Assembly: GCF_018141185.1 (NCBI RefSeq)
Contig: NZ_CP058560.1
Location: forward strand, 372,001-436,000
Source: Methanobacterium alkalithermotolerans
GTDB lineage: Archaea; Methanobacteriota; Methanobacteria; Methanobacteriales; Methanobacteriaceae
Direction: 5' to 3'
DNA: 64,000 nt
Part shown: piece after piece, positions 47,286 to 55,643 of the stretch
Position numbering within the stretch: the first letter of the stretch is position 1
How the letters are laid out: every line of letters begins with the position of its first letter
Notes under the pieces: model-generated
What the model saw: only the letters and a program-made list of their open reading frames with translations
Databases searched by the model: none
What the model was told of the DNA's origin: nothing
Program-made: the position numbers and the translations under genes

Positions 47286-47417
47286 ATGGAAAGAAAAAAT
47301 TATGAAAAACCAGAATTAAAAATGCATGGAAAGTTAAAAGATATAACCCGAGGTGGGGGTGAAGGCGCAGGAGATGGTCCTGGAAGCTTTGAACCAGATT
47401 ATTCTGGAGAATCTTAA
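47286..47417 (+). CDS. Lasso-peptide precursor A (leader plus 21-residue core)
   Basis: 43 codons, ATG 47286 with AAAGGTG 5 nt upstream, 14 nt after the cyclase stop. Leader 1-22: Tyr6-Glu-Lys-Pro9-x-Leu11 is the YxxP...L motif read by B1; Gly15 follows; Thr21 sits at position -2 with Arg22 at -1, as in microcin J25 where Thr-Lys precedes Gly1. Core 23-43 begins GGGEGAGD: Gly1 and Asp8 fit an 8-residue macrolactam ring. The tail GPGSFEPDYSGES has Phe13 and Tyr17 as possible steric plugs and ends in Ser21, a potential phosphorylation site for the kinase at 52.2 kb. The core has no basic residue (five acidic). Threaded product calculated from composition: about 1909.7 Da monoisotopic. Confidence 0.88.
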   Translation: MERKNYEKPELKMHGKLKDITRGGGEGAGDGPGSFEPDYSGES

Positions 47418-47431
47418 ATTTAAATTTGATT

Positions 47432-47465
47432 ATTTTTTTAAAAAAAAAGATGGTATTTAACCATC
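47432..47465. terminator. Bidirectional terminator between the precursor and adhesin genes
   Basis: For the minus-strand adhesin gene, GATGGT/ACCATC (47449-47465, 5-nt loop) lies right after the stop and is followed by a T9 run on that strand. For the plus strand a T7 tract at 47432-47439 follows the precursor gene by 15 bp. Confidence 0.7.
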
Positions 47466-47467
47466 AA

Positions 47468-50400
47468 TTAAATAGGTTTTCCTTTTCTTTCATTGATTAT
47501 TAATTTGCTTTTTTGTGAGTTACTAGCCATGTTCCAATCATAAGCTGTACTTGCTGATTTTTTATGGGAAGATATAGTATAGGTTCCAGCCTGATCTGCT
47601 TTAACTGTAATATGGATTGTTTTTGATTCTCCTGAATTAAGGTTGTCTATAATCCAGGTTACATTTCCACTGGTTTCATCATAGGTGGCGTCTCCATCAT
47701 TTTGAATATATGTTAATCCACCTAAAGCTGTGTTAATGATTATGTTGGAGTTTGCCGAAGGTCCGTTATTTTTTACGGTTAAGGATATGGTTATATCTTC
47801 TCCAACTGTGCCTTTTCCTGATTTTGATCCATCTATAGTTTGAGTTACTTTAATATTGGATGCAGGGGTAACTGTTAGTCTTCTTGTTTCTGAATTAGGA
47901 TAAGTACCACTCTCATTCTGATCCACAGAAACCAAAGACGCACGAGTAGTCAAATTAGCAGTCCTCGCACCCACATCATTAACCCTCAAATAAACAATAA
48001 TAGCAGCAGTACCACCAGACGGCAAATAATCAACATAATAAGTCAAATTCTGACCATCAAACTCCGCCCGATCAACACCATACCACAACAAATTACCCTC
48101 ATAAACCAAACCACCACCAATAACATACCTCACCACAATATTAGTAGCATCATCAGGCCCATAATTACGCACATAAGAAACATAAGCAGGAGCCTCATTA
48201 AAATTATACGTATCACCCCTACCAAAGAACCACTCATAATTACGCACAGCCAAATCCACTCTTGGAGTATAGGATCCCGTTACAGTAATATTTGCATTGT
48301 AAGCATTATTAGCAGTATTCCAATCATGTAAGGTGGTTGAGTTTAGTGTGGCGGTGTTTATGATATTTCCAGATGTGGCAATTACATCTACAAAGATCTG
48401 AAGTGTTTTAACTGCCTGGTTATTCAGTATGCCAATATCCCATATACCGGTTAATGGATCATAATTTTCTCCAGATGAATGGCCCGTATATGAAAATCCA
48501 GAAGGTAGTAAATCTTTTATTTTAACTCCAGAAGCATTATTTGGTCCATTATTTTTCACATTGATAGTTATGGTTGCTTTTTTATTTAATGAATCATATT
48601 CTATCTCATTTTGAGTTACTTCTATATCTGCTGCCTGGGCTACGGTTAGTCTTCTTGTTTCTGAATTAGGATAAGTACCACTCTCATTCTGATCCACAGA
48701 AACCAAAGACGCACGAGTAGTCAAATTAGCAGTCCTCGCACCCACATCATTAACCCTCAAATAAACAATAATAGCAGCAGTACCACCAGACGGCAAATAA
48801 TCAACATAATAAGTCAAATTCTGACCATCAAACTCCGCCCGATCAACACCATACCACAACAAATTACCCTCATAAACCAAACCACCACCAATAGCATACC
48901 TCACCACAATATTAGTAGCATCATCAGGCCCATAATTACGCACATAAGAAACATAAGCAGGAGCCTCATTAAAATTATACGTATCACTCCTACCAAAGAA
49001 CCACTCATAATTACGCACAGCCAAGTCTAATACAGGTACATAAACCCGGTTAATACTTGAGTCATCTTCAAAACCATATTCTCTTTGAGATGAGATATAA
49101 AGCTCATTTTTTATGGTGCTTTGAGGCATGGCCGTTCCATTTATTTTCAAAGTTGCTATCTGCCCTACACTAAGTGAAGGGATGGTCCAGATTCCAGTAG
49201 AAATATCATAAGTCCCCACATTAGGAGTAACCAGCACATTGGTTAATCCTGCAGGAATCAAGTTCTTAATATTTATATTGGTAGCTGCATCGGGCCCATT
49301 ATTGGTAGCTGTAACCAAAAAAGTCACCACATCTTTAACATAGTTCCCGGTTTGGCTTAAAACCACATTGGCCTTTTTAGTATACACATCATAACTTACT
49401 GACTCTCCAATGGTGGTAGGATCATATTCAGTTTCAAATATCTTGGTGGCAGTATTGGTGGTATTTTTACCTGCCATATCTGCACTGGCAATTCCAGTTA
49501 TGGTTAAAGTAGCACTATCTCCATTAGCCAGGAAGGGAACTGTCCAGTTACCATTAAGGTAACTACCAGTAGAAGGTGTTACCACCACATTCAATAATCC
49601 GGCCGGGATTTTATTTTCTATGATGAAGTTGGTGGCATGGTCAGGCCCTATATTTAAAATGGTTACGATGTAAGTTACGCCATCCCCTACATTTACCGGA
49701 GTGTTACCGGTCTGGCTCATCTGAATATCAGCCATTTTAGTATAAACCCCTGCTGTACTACTTGCCAGTTCAGGAGTGTATTCATTTTGGCTTATCTGAG
49801 TAGCAGTATTATTGATAGTTTTACCCGCCATAAGGATGCTGGAAACACCACTTATAGATAAAGTGGCGCTGGAACCATTTAGTAAGGTAGGGATGGTCCA
49901 TAATCCAGTGTTAGGATTATATGTTCCCACTGAAGGAGTGACTACAGCGTTAGTTAAATTAACTGGCACCAGGTCCCGTATAACTATATTGGTGGCAGTA
50001 TTTGGTCCGTTATTTTTAACTGTAACCACGAAGTTTACCTGATCTTTCACATTAACCGGAGTGTTAACGGTCTGGGTGATTTGAATGCGGGCTACCGGGT
50101 TAATATTCAAGGTGGTATTTACACTTACTCCGTCTGTGGCTGCTGTAACTTGTGCAACACCCGGAGTGTAGCCAGCGGTGAAAGTCTGGCTCACACTACC
50201 CATTGCCATTACCCCATTAGGAGCAATGGATCCCCGAGTCCCGGTAAAAGTTACTACTATTCCATCAGGTACATGGCCATTAGCCGGGTCAAAGTAAACT
50301 CCGTTCTGGTTACGGGTTAAATCCGCGGTTATGATGGAATTATTTCCAGTCAGGATGGAGTTTGGTACCGCATTTATATTTAAAACCAGCCAGTTGGAAA

Positions 50401-51613
50401 CATTAACCTGGGTGGATACTTTACTAGATGGACTGGTGTTGGATCCCCACCAGTTGTTATTGGCATTAACTATTCCAGAGTTGTAATATATCTCCATGTT
50501 TCCTGTATTTCCCATTATCCGGTTGAAGTTAATGTTAGCTGTTCCCATGTAGTTGAATATTGCTCCACCCTGGGTGGCGCTGTTATTGATAAAATTAGAT
50601 CCAGTTACATTCAAGAATCCCCAGTTACGGATGGCCCCTCCACCAGTTGCACTATTTCCCATAAAGGTAGATTTACTAATTAGGGCTGCTTTAGTGGATG
50701 TTCCGGCATTCATCCATATGGCTCCTCCATAACCGGCAGTATTGTTTATGAAAGTTGATTCGGTAATCTCCACATCCGCCACATTGATGTTATTATCCCC
50801 AATCATTATGGCTCCACCACCATACACATTTCCTGCTCGGTTATTGGTAAAAGTAGATCGAGTTATCTTAAGAGTATTAAATACAGCTATTGCTCCACCA
50901 TCATCGTTTTGGGTTCCAGAAGAACTGGTAGCAGTGTTATTAAAGAATGTGCTGTCAGTGATGGTTAAAGGTCCTGAACTGTAGATAGCTCCACCCTGGG
51001 CATCGTTATCTGCACCAGATAAAACCCAGTTATTTAAAAAAAAGCTGTTTGAAATATTCAAATTTCCAGTACTGTATATTGCTCCACCATAAACAGGAGT
51101 AAAATCCCTTCTACCAGTACGAACAGCGCTGTTCCCGGTGAATTTGCAGTTATTTACAGTTAGAATACCCCCATTATTGCGTATGGCTCCACCATTATTA
51201 TCATTGGCCTGAGCATTACGTATAGTGAGGTTGATCATGGTCACATTAACCCCACTATTTATGACAAATATCTGACGTGAGCCAGATCCATCAATAATGG
51301 TATTATTTTGACTTTGGCCCTGAATGGTCATATTCTTAGTAAGGGTTATCCCCCAATTACCTGTACCAGAATAAGTTCCATCGGCTATATTCACCGTACC
51401 ATTAGCAAGAACAGCTGTGGTTCCGCCATTTATGGTTTTCTTTGGTCCGGTAGTGCCATTTACATAGAACTGGCTTTGACCGTTCCAGTTATCATTTCCT
51501 CCAGTTGCATTAACATAGATGACTGATGCATCAGCTGCAGCTTCATCCAGGTTAACAAAGAGGGCCAGGCCCATAAGCAACATAGAGATTATTATAATCT
51601 TATTTTTTTTCAT
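47468..51613 (-). CDS. Adhesin-like secreted protein: beta-helix plus DUF11/CARDB-like repeats
   Basis: 1381 residues from ATG 51613 (GGTGG 6-11 nt upstream; the longer frame to 51655 lacks a site). A signal peptide (MKKNKIIIISMLLMGLALFVNL) is followed by a right-handed beta-helix (about 35-400) with GGAIYSTGNLNISNSFF-type rungs, an Ig-like region (about 405-500), then a long series of DUF11-type domains (NNGPNTATNIVI, NIGPDHATNFII, NNGPDAATNINI, NYGPDDATNIVV twice, NNGPNNASGVKI, NNGPSANSNIII). No C-terminal membrane helix or sortase-like signal is seen (ends NERKGKPI), so it may be held by other means. Two DUF11-like blocks are encoded by near-identical 380-bp repeats. The gene stands, in opposite orientation, inside the lasso cluster. 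Confidence 0.87.
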   Translation of the reverse strand: MKKNKIIIISMLLMGLALFVNLDEAAADASVIYVNATGGNDNWNGQSQFYVNGTTGPKKTINGGTTAVLANGTVNIADGTYSGTGNWGITLTKNMTIQGQSQNNTIIDGSGSRQIFVINSGVNVTMINLTIRNAQANDNNGGAIRNNGGILTVNNCKFTGNSAVRTGRRDFTPVYGGAIYSTGNLNISNSFFLNNWVLSGADNDAQGGAIYSSGPLTITDSTFFNNTATSSSGTQNDDGGAIAVFNTLKITRSTFTNNRAGNVYGGGAIMIGDNNINVADVEITESTFINNTAGYGGAIWMNAGTSTKAALISKSTFMGNSATGGGAIRNWGFLNVTGSNFINNSATQGGAIFNYMGTANINFNRIMGNTGNMEIYYNSGIVNANNNWWGSNTSPSSKVSTQVNVSNWLVLNINAVPNSILTGNNSIITADLTRNQNGVYFDPANGHVPDGIVVTFTGTRGSIAPNGVMAMGSVSQTFTAGYTPGVAQVTAATDGVSVNTTLNINPVARIQITQTVNTPVNVKDQVNFVVTVKNNGPNTATNIVIRDLVPVNLTNAVVTPSVGTYNPNTGLWTIPTLLNGSSATLSISGVSSILMAGKTINNTATQISQNEYTPELASSTAGVYTKMADIQMSQTGNTPVNVGDGVTYIVTILNIGPDHATNFIIENKIPAGLLNVVVTPSTGSYLNGNWTVPFLANGDSATLTITGIASADMAGKNTTNTATKIFETEYDPTTIGESVSYDVYTKKANVVLSQTGNYVKDVVTFLVTATNNGPDAATNINIKNLIPAGLTNVLVTPNVGTYDISTGIWTIPSLSVGQIATLKINGTAMPQSTIKNELYISSQREYGFEDDSSINRVYVPVLDLAVRNYEWFFGRSDTYNFNEAPAYVSYVRNYGPDDATNIVVRYAIGGGLVYEGNLLWYGVDRAEFDGQNLTYYVDYLPSGGTAAIIVYLRVNDVGARTANLTTRASLVSVDQNESGTYPNSETRRLTVAQAADIEVTQNEIEYDSLNKKATITINVKNNGPNNASGVKIKDLLPSGFSYTGHSSGENYDPLTGIWDIGILNNQAVKTLQIFVDVIATSGNIINTATLNSTTLHDWNTANNAYNANITVTGSYTPRVDLAVRNYEWFFGRGDTYNFNEAPAYVSYVRNYGPDDATNIVVRYVIGGGLVYEGNLLWYGVDRAEFDGQNLTYYVDYLPSGGTAAIIVYLRVNDVGARTANLTTRASLVSVDQNESGTYPNSETRRLTVTPASNIKVTQTIDGSKSGKGTVGEDITISLTVKNNGPSANSNIIINTALGGLTYIQNDGDATYDETSGNVTWIIDNLNSGESKTIHITVKADQAGTYTISSHKKSASTAYDWNMASNSQKSKLIINERKGKPI
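47874..48253. repeat. 380-bp repeat copy 1 inside the adhesin gene
   Basis: Matches 48645-49024 with only two differences I can find (codons for Val/Ala and Gly/Ser). The + strand is A+C-rich: 48061-48120 counts A25 C26 G2 T7, while the DNA between the copies (48301-48360) counts A15 C6 G17 T22. Encodes a block from VDLAVRNYEWFFG to SETRRLTV. Confidence 0.95.
48645..49024. repeat. 380-bp repeat copy 2 inside the adhesin gene
   Basis: Direct copy of 47874-48253, 771 bp apart. The near identity across 380 bp beside unrelated flanking domain sequence shows recent duplication or gene conversion. Confidence 0.95.
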
Positions 51614-51654
51614 CCCTTTCCACCTTTTTAAATAACTCACTAAGATAAAAATCA

Positions 51655-51714
51655 TGATGTGAGAAACATCACAAAAATATAGATGACTTCTATTTTTTTG
51701 TGATATAATTCACA
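51655..51714 (-). promoter_or_regulatory. Cluster of GTGA/TCAC palindromes upstream of the adhesin gene
   Basis: Three overlapping inverted repeats: TGATGT-GAGAA-ACATCA (51655-51671); ATCACAAAAATATAGA with its near-perfect partner (51668-51704, one mismatch); and TGTGA-TATAAT-TCACA (51699-51714). The last encloses a TATA-like box on the minus strand. They lie 42-101 bp before ATG 51613 and look like operator sites of a dimeric regulator. Confidence 0.55.
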
Positions 51715-52204
51715 GATTAATATTATAAAGAGTAATTTCGTGAAAAGTAGCATATAAAGATTCTTACTTTTAAGTAAAATATGACTAAACTAAGAATTTA
51801 GAAGGAAAATTAATAAAAATTGTACTTTCAGAAAGGATTATAATCCTTTAAAAATTAAGATTTAGATATTTTAATGATTTTTAAGTAAAATAATTAGTCA
51901 TAGTAATTCTGATTATTAATTAAAATATTTTAGAAAGGTTATCTATGCTGGCCTTCTCCTATCTTCAAATGATTGTTACACCCTTAAGTTTTTGTGATTA
52001 TTGTAACATAAAAATAAGGCAGTAGTAGGGTTATTAAGGACATTTTTATAAACAAAATACAAGTTTTAAAAAATCAGAAAAAATGAGATTCTCCTTATCA
52101 AATACTACTACTAAACAAATTTGCCATAAAAATATCCCCACTAATAATTATTATAGGCCTGAATAACAAATCGGTTAAATATAAAATTTGAATTTAAGAA
52201 AAAA
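51715..52204. other. Intergenic region upstream of the lasso kinase gene
   Basis: No gene seen; I searched in particular for a second lasso precursor and found none. AAATATAAAA at 52178-52187 is a TATA box about 25 bp before ATG 52205, and no ribosome binding site is present, so the kinase transcript may be leaderless. Confidence 0.4.
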
Positions 52205-53098
52205 ATGTCAACTTACAGCGCCCATCATCTGACCATCCACTCAAGTATGGAGTTCCCGGAACTAACAAAAATTGAAGGAAAAGAGGATTTAACCATAAAA
52301 TATGGTTCTTTTAGTTACAATTCTCGTGATATCCTTGATAAAGGTGTGTTCCGGATAGCCAGCCAGTATGTTATAACTAAAAAAGGGGTCTTTTTAAGGT
52401 GGAATGATAGGGATATCTGCCAGATATGTTCTAAGGAGATAATAGTTAATCCCGATACCGGTATTGAAGATAATTTTTTAAGATCCTTAATTTTAGGTCC
52501 GGCCCTGGGCATATACCTGCACCTGCAGGGAAGGATGGTGTTACACTCCAGCACCATAGATATAGGTGGTAGGGGAGTGGGCTTTGTGGGACACAATGGT
52601 GCTGGTAAATCCACCACCACAGCTTATTTTTTAAAAAAAGGTTATTCGCTGGTGGCAGATGATGTAAGCAGCCTGGAATTTATAGATGATATTCCAGTGG
52701 TTTATCCGGGGATACCCCGGATAAAACTATGGCCTGAAACCATAGAGTTATGGGATGGTCCTCTTGTGTGTTTCCCTATACACTCCCAATCAACTAAAAG
52801 GTCCTGCGTGGTGGAAAACTTCCCTGAAAAATCCGTCCCCCTAAAGCACATCTATGTTATAGAAAGGGCTGAAAAAACTGAAATTAAAGATATTAGTCCC
52901 CAGGAGAGACTGATAGAACTTATCCGTAACTCATATTGTGCTAATATATTCTCTGATACTTATCAAAAGGAGAGTTTAGCTGATTATGGTAAGCTCTTAA
53001 AAAAAATATCCCTTAAAAAGTTGTATATAGAGCAAGGTCTGGATAAACTGGATACGATGGTCCAAAGAGTAGAAGAGGATGTGGTTTTAAATGATTAA
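52205..53098 (+). CDS. HPr-kinase-like enzyme of the lasso cluster (predicted precursor kinase)
   Basis: 297 residues. The P-loop GHNGAGKSTTTAYFLKKG at about 126-143 follows VLHSSTIDIGGRGVGFV, and VADDVSSLEF supplies the acidic HprK-type motif. The C-terminal LIRNSYCANIF region is usual in the lasso-associated HprK-like family. Archaea of this group have no PTS, so regulation of HPr is not the role. Homologues in paeninodin-type lasso clusters phosphorylate the side chain of the C-terminal Ser of the precursor; the precursor here also ends in Ser. The last 8 bp overlap the ABC exporter gene, so both are translationally coupled. Confidence 0.85.
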   Translation: MSTYSAHHLTIHSSMEFPELTKIEGKEDLTIKYGSFSYNSRDILDKGVFRIASQYVITKKGVFLRWNDRDICQICSKEIIVNPDTGIEDNFLRSLILGPALGIYLHLQGRMVLHSSTIDIGGRGVGFVGHNGAGKSTTTAYFLKKGYSLVADDVSSLEFIDDIPVVYPGIPRIKLWPETIELWDGPLVCFPIHSQSTKRSCVVENFPEKSVPLKHIYVIERAEKTEIKDISPQERLIELIRNSYCANIFSDTYQKESLADYGKLLKKISLKKLYIEQGLDKLDTMVQRVEEDVVLND

Positions 53099-54860
53099 AA
53101 AGCGCATATTATGGGAATATCTCGTTAACCTCTTTAATTTTAACACCCCTGGTTTTCTTTTAAGCCTATTTTTAATGATACTTATCAGTTTCACCGAGGG
53201 TGTGGGCCTCTTATTATTAATCCCCTTACTGGATCTGGTGGGAGTACCGGTTAGTAGTGGTGGTCTAGGGCAAATTGCTGCGGGAGTAAGTGGTGTATTT
53301 GAATTTTTCAATTTAACCCCCACCCTGGGGGTGGTGTTAATCATCTATGTAGGGATCATCACCCTCAATAGCTATCTTAGCCGGTGGCAGAGTATAAAAA
53401 GTTCCCAGATTCAGTACAACTATGGGGCCTACTTGCGGAATGAATTATTTGAAAGTGTGACCAATTCCCGGTGGCTGGCCTTTAGTAGAAAACCAGTATC
53501 CGGATACCTGCATGCTCTTAGTGGTGAAATAGACCGGATTATCACCGGGACCGGGCAGTTTTTAACTCTTCTAGTTAGTATATTTGTTTTAATGGTGTAC
53601 ATCGTCTTTGCCCTGCAGTTATCTGGCCCGGTGGCTGGTTTACTATTTGTGGTGGGAGTGATACTACTTTTTATTCTTAAAAAGAAAACCCGGGACTCAC
53701 ATAAACAGGGCCAGGACTTAACCATCTCTACCCGGGAGTTGTATGCAGTTAGTAGTCAGCACCTGGAAGGCATGAAAACCGTGAAAAGCTTTGCCCTGGA
53801 AAAAGAAAATGTGGAAGAATACTCCAGGGTGAGTGATTCAGTAGCAGGTAAATTCATCGAGACCATAAAAGGATACGCCGATGTACGGTTTTTATTTGAG
53901 GTGGGCTCGGTGGTGATACTGTCTCTTGTGGTTTATGTAGTGGTGGAAGTTTTAGAAATACCCACTGCCGAGTTACTGGTGCTCCTCTTTTTGTTTGTGC
54001 GTATTATCCCCCGGTTTTCTCTAGCCCAGCGCAGTTACCAATACTTTTTAAATATGCTGCCGGCATTTAGTAATGTGCAAAAACTAAAAACAGAATGCGC
54101 CAAGGAAAAAGAAGAAAAAGGTCACCTGGATGAGATAATCTTTGAAAAAGAGATTAGTTTTAAGGATGTTTCCTTCTCCTATGATGATGGTTTTGGTTTG
54201 CATGATTTGAATTTAAAGATTAAAAAAGGGGAAGTAACCGCTCTGGTGGGTTTATCTGGTGCCGGGAAAAGCACCACGGCTGATTTAGTTATGGGACTAA
54301 TTACTCCCGATGAGGGTGAGATTACAGTTAATGGCGTGACTTTAAGTGATAATTACTCCTGGAAAAAAAAGATAGGATACGTGGCCCAGGACACCTTCCT
54401 TTTTAATGATACCATAAAAAATAACTTACTCCTGGCCAATAAAAAAGCCATTATGGATGATATAAAAGAGGTTCTGGAGTTAGGAGCAGCCAGTTTTGTT
54501 TATGATTTACCAAATGGTTTGGATACGGTTATTGGTGATCGGGGGGTGCGTTTATCTGGAGGAGAAAGGCAAAGAATTGCCCTAGCAAGGGCTTTAATCC
54601 GTAAACCTTCTCTTTTGATACTGGATGAGGCCACCAGTAACCTGGATAGTGAAAATGAGAAAAAGATAGTTGAATCCCTGGAGAGATTGGAGGGTGATAT
54701 CACTGTACTCCTTATTGCCCACCGTTTATCCACCCTGAAAAATGCTGATTATATTTATGTCCTGGAAGGTGGTGAGGTGGTAGAAGAAGGAAGCTGGGAT
54801 GATTTAGTTAATAAAAAGGGTAAGTTTAGTATTTTGAGTGATAGTCAGGGTTTTAGTTAA
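53091..54860 (+). CDS. Lasso-peptide ABC exporter (D protein)
   Basis: 589 residues: an exporter-type membrane domain with about six helices (15-315) fused to an ATPase domain: Walker A GLSGAGKST near 390, Q-loop VAQDTFLFND, signature LSGGERQR, Walker B LLILDEATSNLD, H-loop IAHRLSTL. Half-transporter that works as a homodimer and should export and give immunity to the mature lasso peptide. Overlaps the kinase gene by 8 bp. Ends convergent to a small lipoprotein gene. Confidence 0.9.
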   Translation: MIKKRILWEYLVNLFNFNTPGFLLSLFLMILISFTEGVGLLLLIPLLDLVGVPVSSGGLGQIAAGVSGVFEFFNLTPTLGVVLIIYVGIITLNSYLSRWQSIKSSQIQYNYGAYLRNELFESVTNSRWLAFSRKPVSGYLHALSGEIDRIITGTGQFLTLLVSIFVLMVYIVFALQLSGPVAGLLFVVGVILLFILKKKTRDSHKQGQDLTISTRELYAVSSQHLEGMKTVKSFALEKENVEEYSRVSDSVAGKFIETIKGYADVRFLFEVGSVVILSLVVYVVVEVLEIPTAELLVLLFLFVRIIPRFSLAQRSYQYFLNMLPAFSNVQKLKTECAKEKEEKGHLDEIIFEKEISFKDVSFSYDDGFGLHDLNLKIKKGEVTALVGLSGAGKSTTADLVMGLITPDEGEITVNGVTLSDNYSWKKKIGYVAQDTFLFNDTIKNNLLLANKKAIMDDIKEVLELGAASFVYDLPNGLDTVIGDRGVRLSGGERQRIALARALIRKPSLLILDEATSNLDSENEKKIVESLERLEGDITVLLIAHRLSTLKNADYIYVLEGGEVVEEGSWDDLVNKKGKFSILSDSQGFS

Positions 54861-54930
54861 TATTAAAAAAGGGGTAAGTTTAGATAAAATAGTAAGGGTT
54901 TTAGTTAATACTAAAACTCCTAAAGGGTTA

Positions 54931-55329
54931 TTATTTAATACTTAGACTGATCTTATAACTGGCTATTTTTTGATCAGGATCTCTAAAACCGGCATAGAAG
55001 TAGGATTCTCCTTCTTCGGGTATGTTTTTAGGTCGGTAGGGAGTGGTGGTATTGGTACCAATAAGGGTGCCGTTTTCACTAAAAAACTGGGCCGTTATCT
55101 CCACATTAGGTGCAGGTACCGGGGCCCTATTGCCCACATAACCCCACACAAAATAGTACTCAGTTCCATTACGATCATAGTGCTCCCCGGTGGCATTAAC
55201 CAGGAATAAATCTTCTGATGTAGCAGGATCCTTTTCTCCAAAAGTTTTCTCTGCAGTAGTATCCATGGTACAACCTGATATGGCTAGCACCGCTAAGATG
55301 ATAAGTAGTATGATAATTAGTTTAGACAT
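54931..55329 (-). CDS. Small lipoprotein with FxLYD-like domain
   Basis: 132 residues. Signal peptide with lipobox LAISGC (Cys about residue 20), then a beta-sandwich-like domain with WGYVGNRAPVPAPNVEITAQFFSENGTLIGT, the pattern of FxLYD-type domains (secondary folding strand plus tail). Membrane-anchored on the outside. Function unknown; being convergent with the exporter gene it need not belong to the lasso system. Confidence 0.78.
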   Translation of the reverse strand: MSKLIIILLIILAVLAISGCTMDTTAEKTFGEKDPATSEDLFLVNATGEHYDRNGTEYYFVWGYVGNRAPVPAPNVEITAQFFSENGTLIGTNTTTPYRPKNIPEEGESYFYAGFRDPDQKIASYKISLSIK

Positions 55330-55496
55330 TTTTTAAAACTAACCCCCCATAGCATGGATTAAAATTATTAATTAAAAATTTTTATAAACTATCAGTACCT
55401 AATTATTATATATAACTTTAGAAGGTGAATTATAACCTGGGGGGGTCATTATGGATTATGGTTTTATTTTGAAATTAATTAATTTTAGGTGAAGTT

Positions 55497-55586
55497 ATGG
55501 CTTTTTTTGAGGTACCACAACCTGTAAAAAAAACTATTGCTTTAAACTACCGGCCCTATACCAGTAAAATAGAATTAAGGCCTTGA
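55497..55586 (+). CDS. Possible 29-codon small ORF
   Basis: ATG 55497 is preceded by TTTAGGTGAAGTT, a fair ribosome binding site. The product MAFFEVPQPVKKTIALNYRP... is basic and lacks lasso-precursor features. It lies in the 314-bp gap before the methyltransferase gene. It may be a real small protein or chance; evidence is thin. Confidence 0.25.
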   Translation: MAFFEVPQPVKKTIALNYRPYTSKIELRP

Positions 55587-55643
55587 TTTTAATGGCTGGG
55601 GAAGGATAAATAAATATTTAATCTAAAACTTGTGGGTAATTAA

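Noticed and set aside
47286..47417. Glu4 of the core as ring-closing residue
   Set aside because: It would give a four-residue ring; known lasso rings have 7-9 residues, which fits Asp8 only.
2921..49024. Diversity-generating retroelement as the cause of the biased repeats
   Set aside because: No reverse transcriptase or template/variable pair is seen, and the copies are near-identical rather than diversified at A positions.
55497..55586. Small ORF as a second lasso precursor
   Set aside because: No YxxP leader, no Thr -2/Gly1 pair and no acidic residue at core position 7-9.
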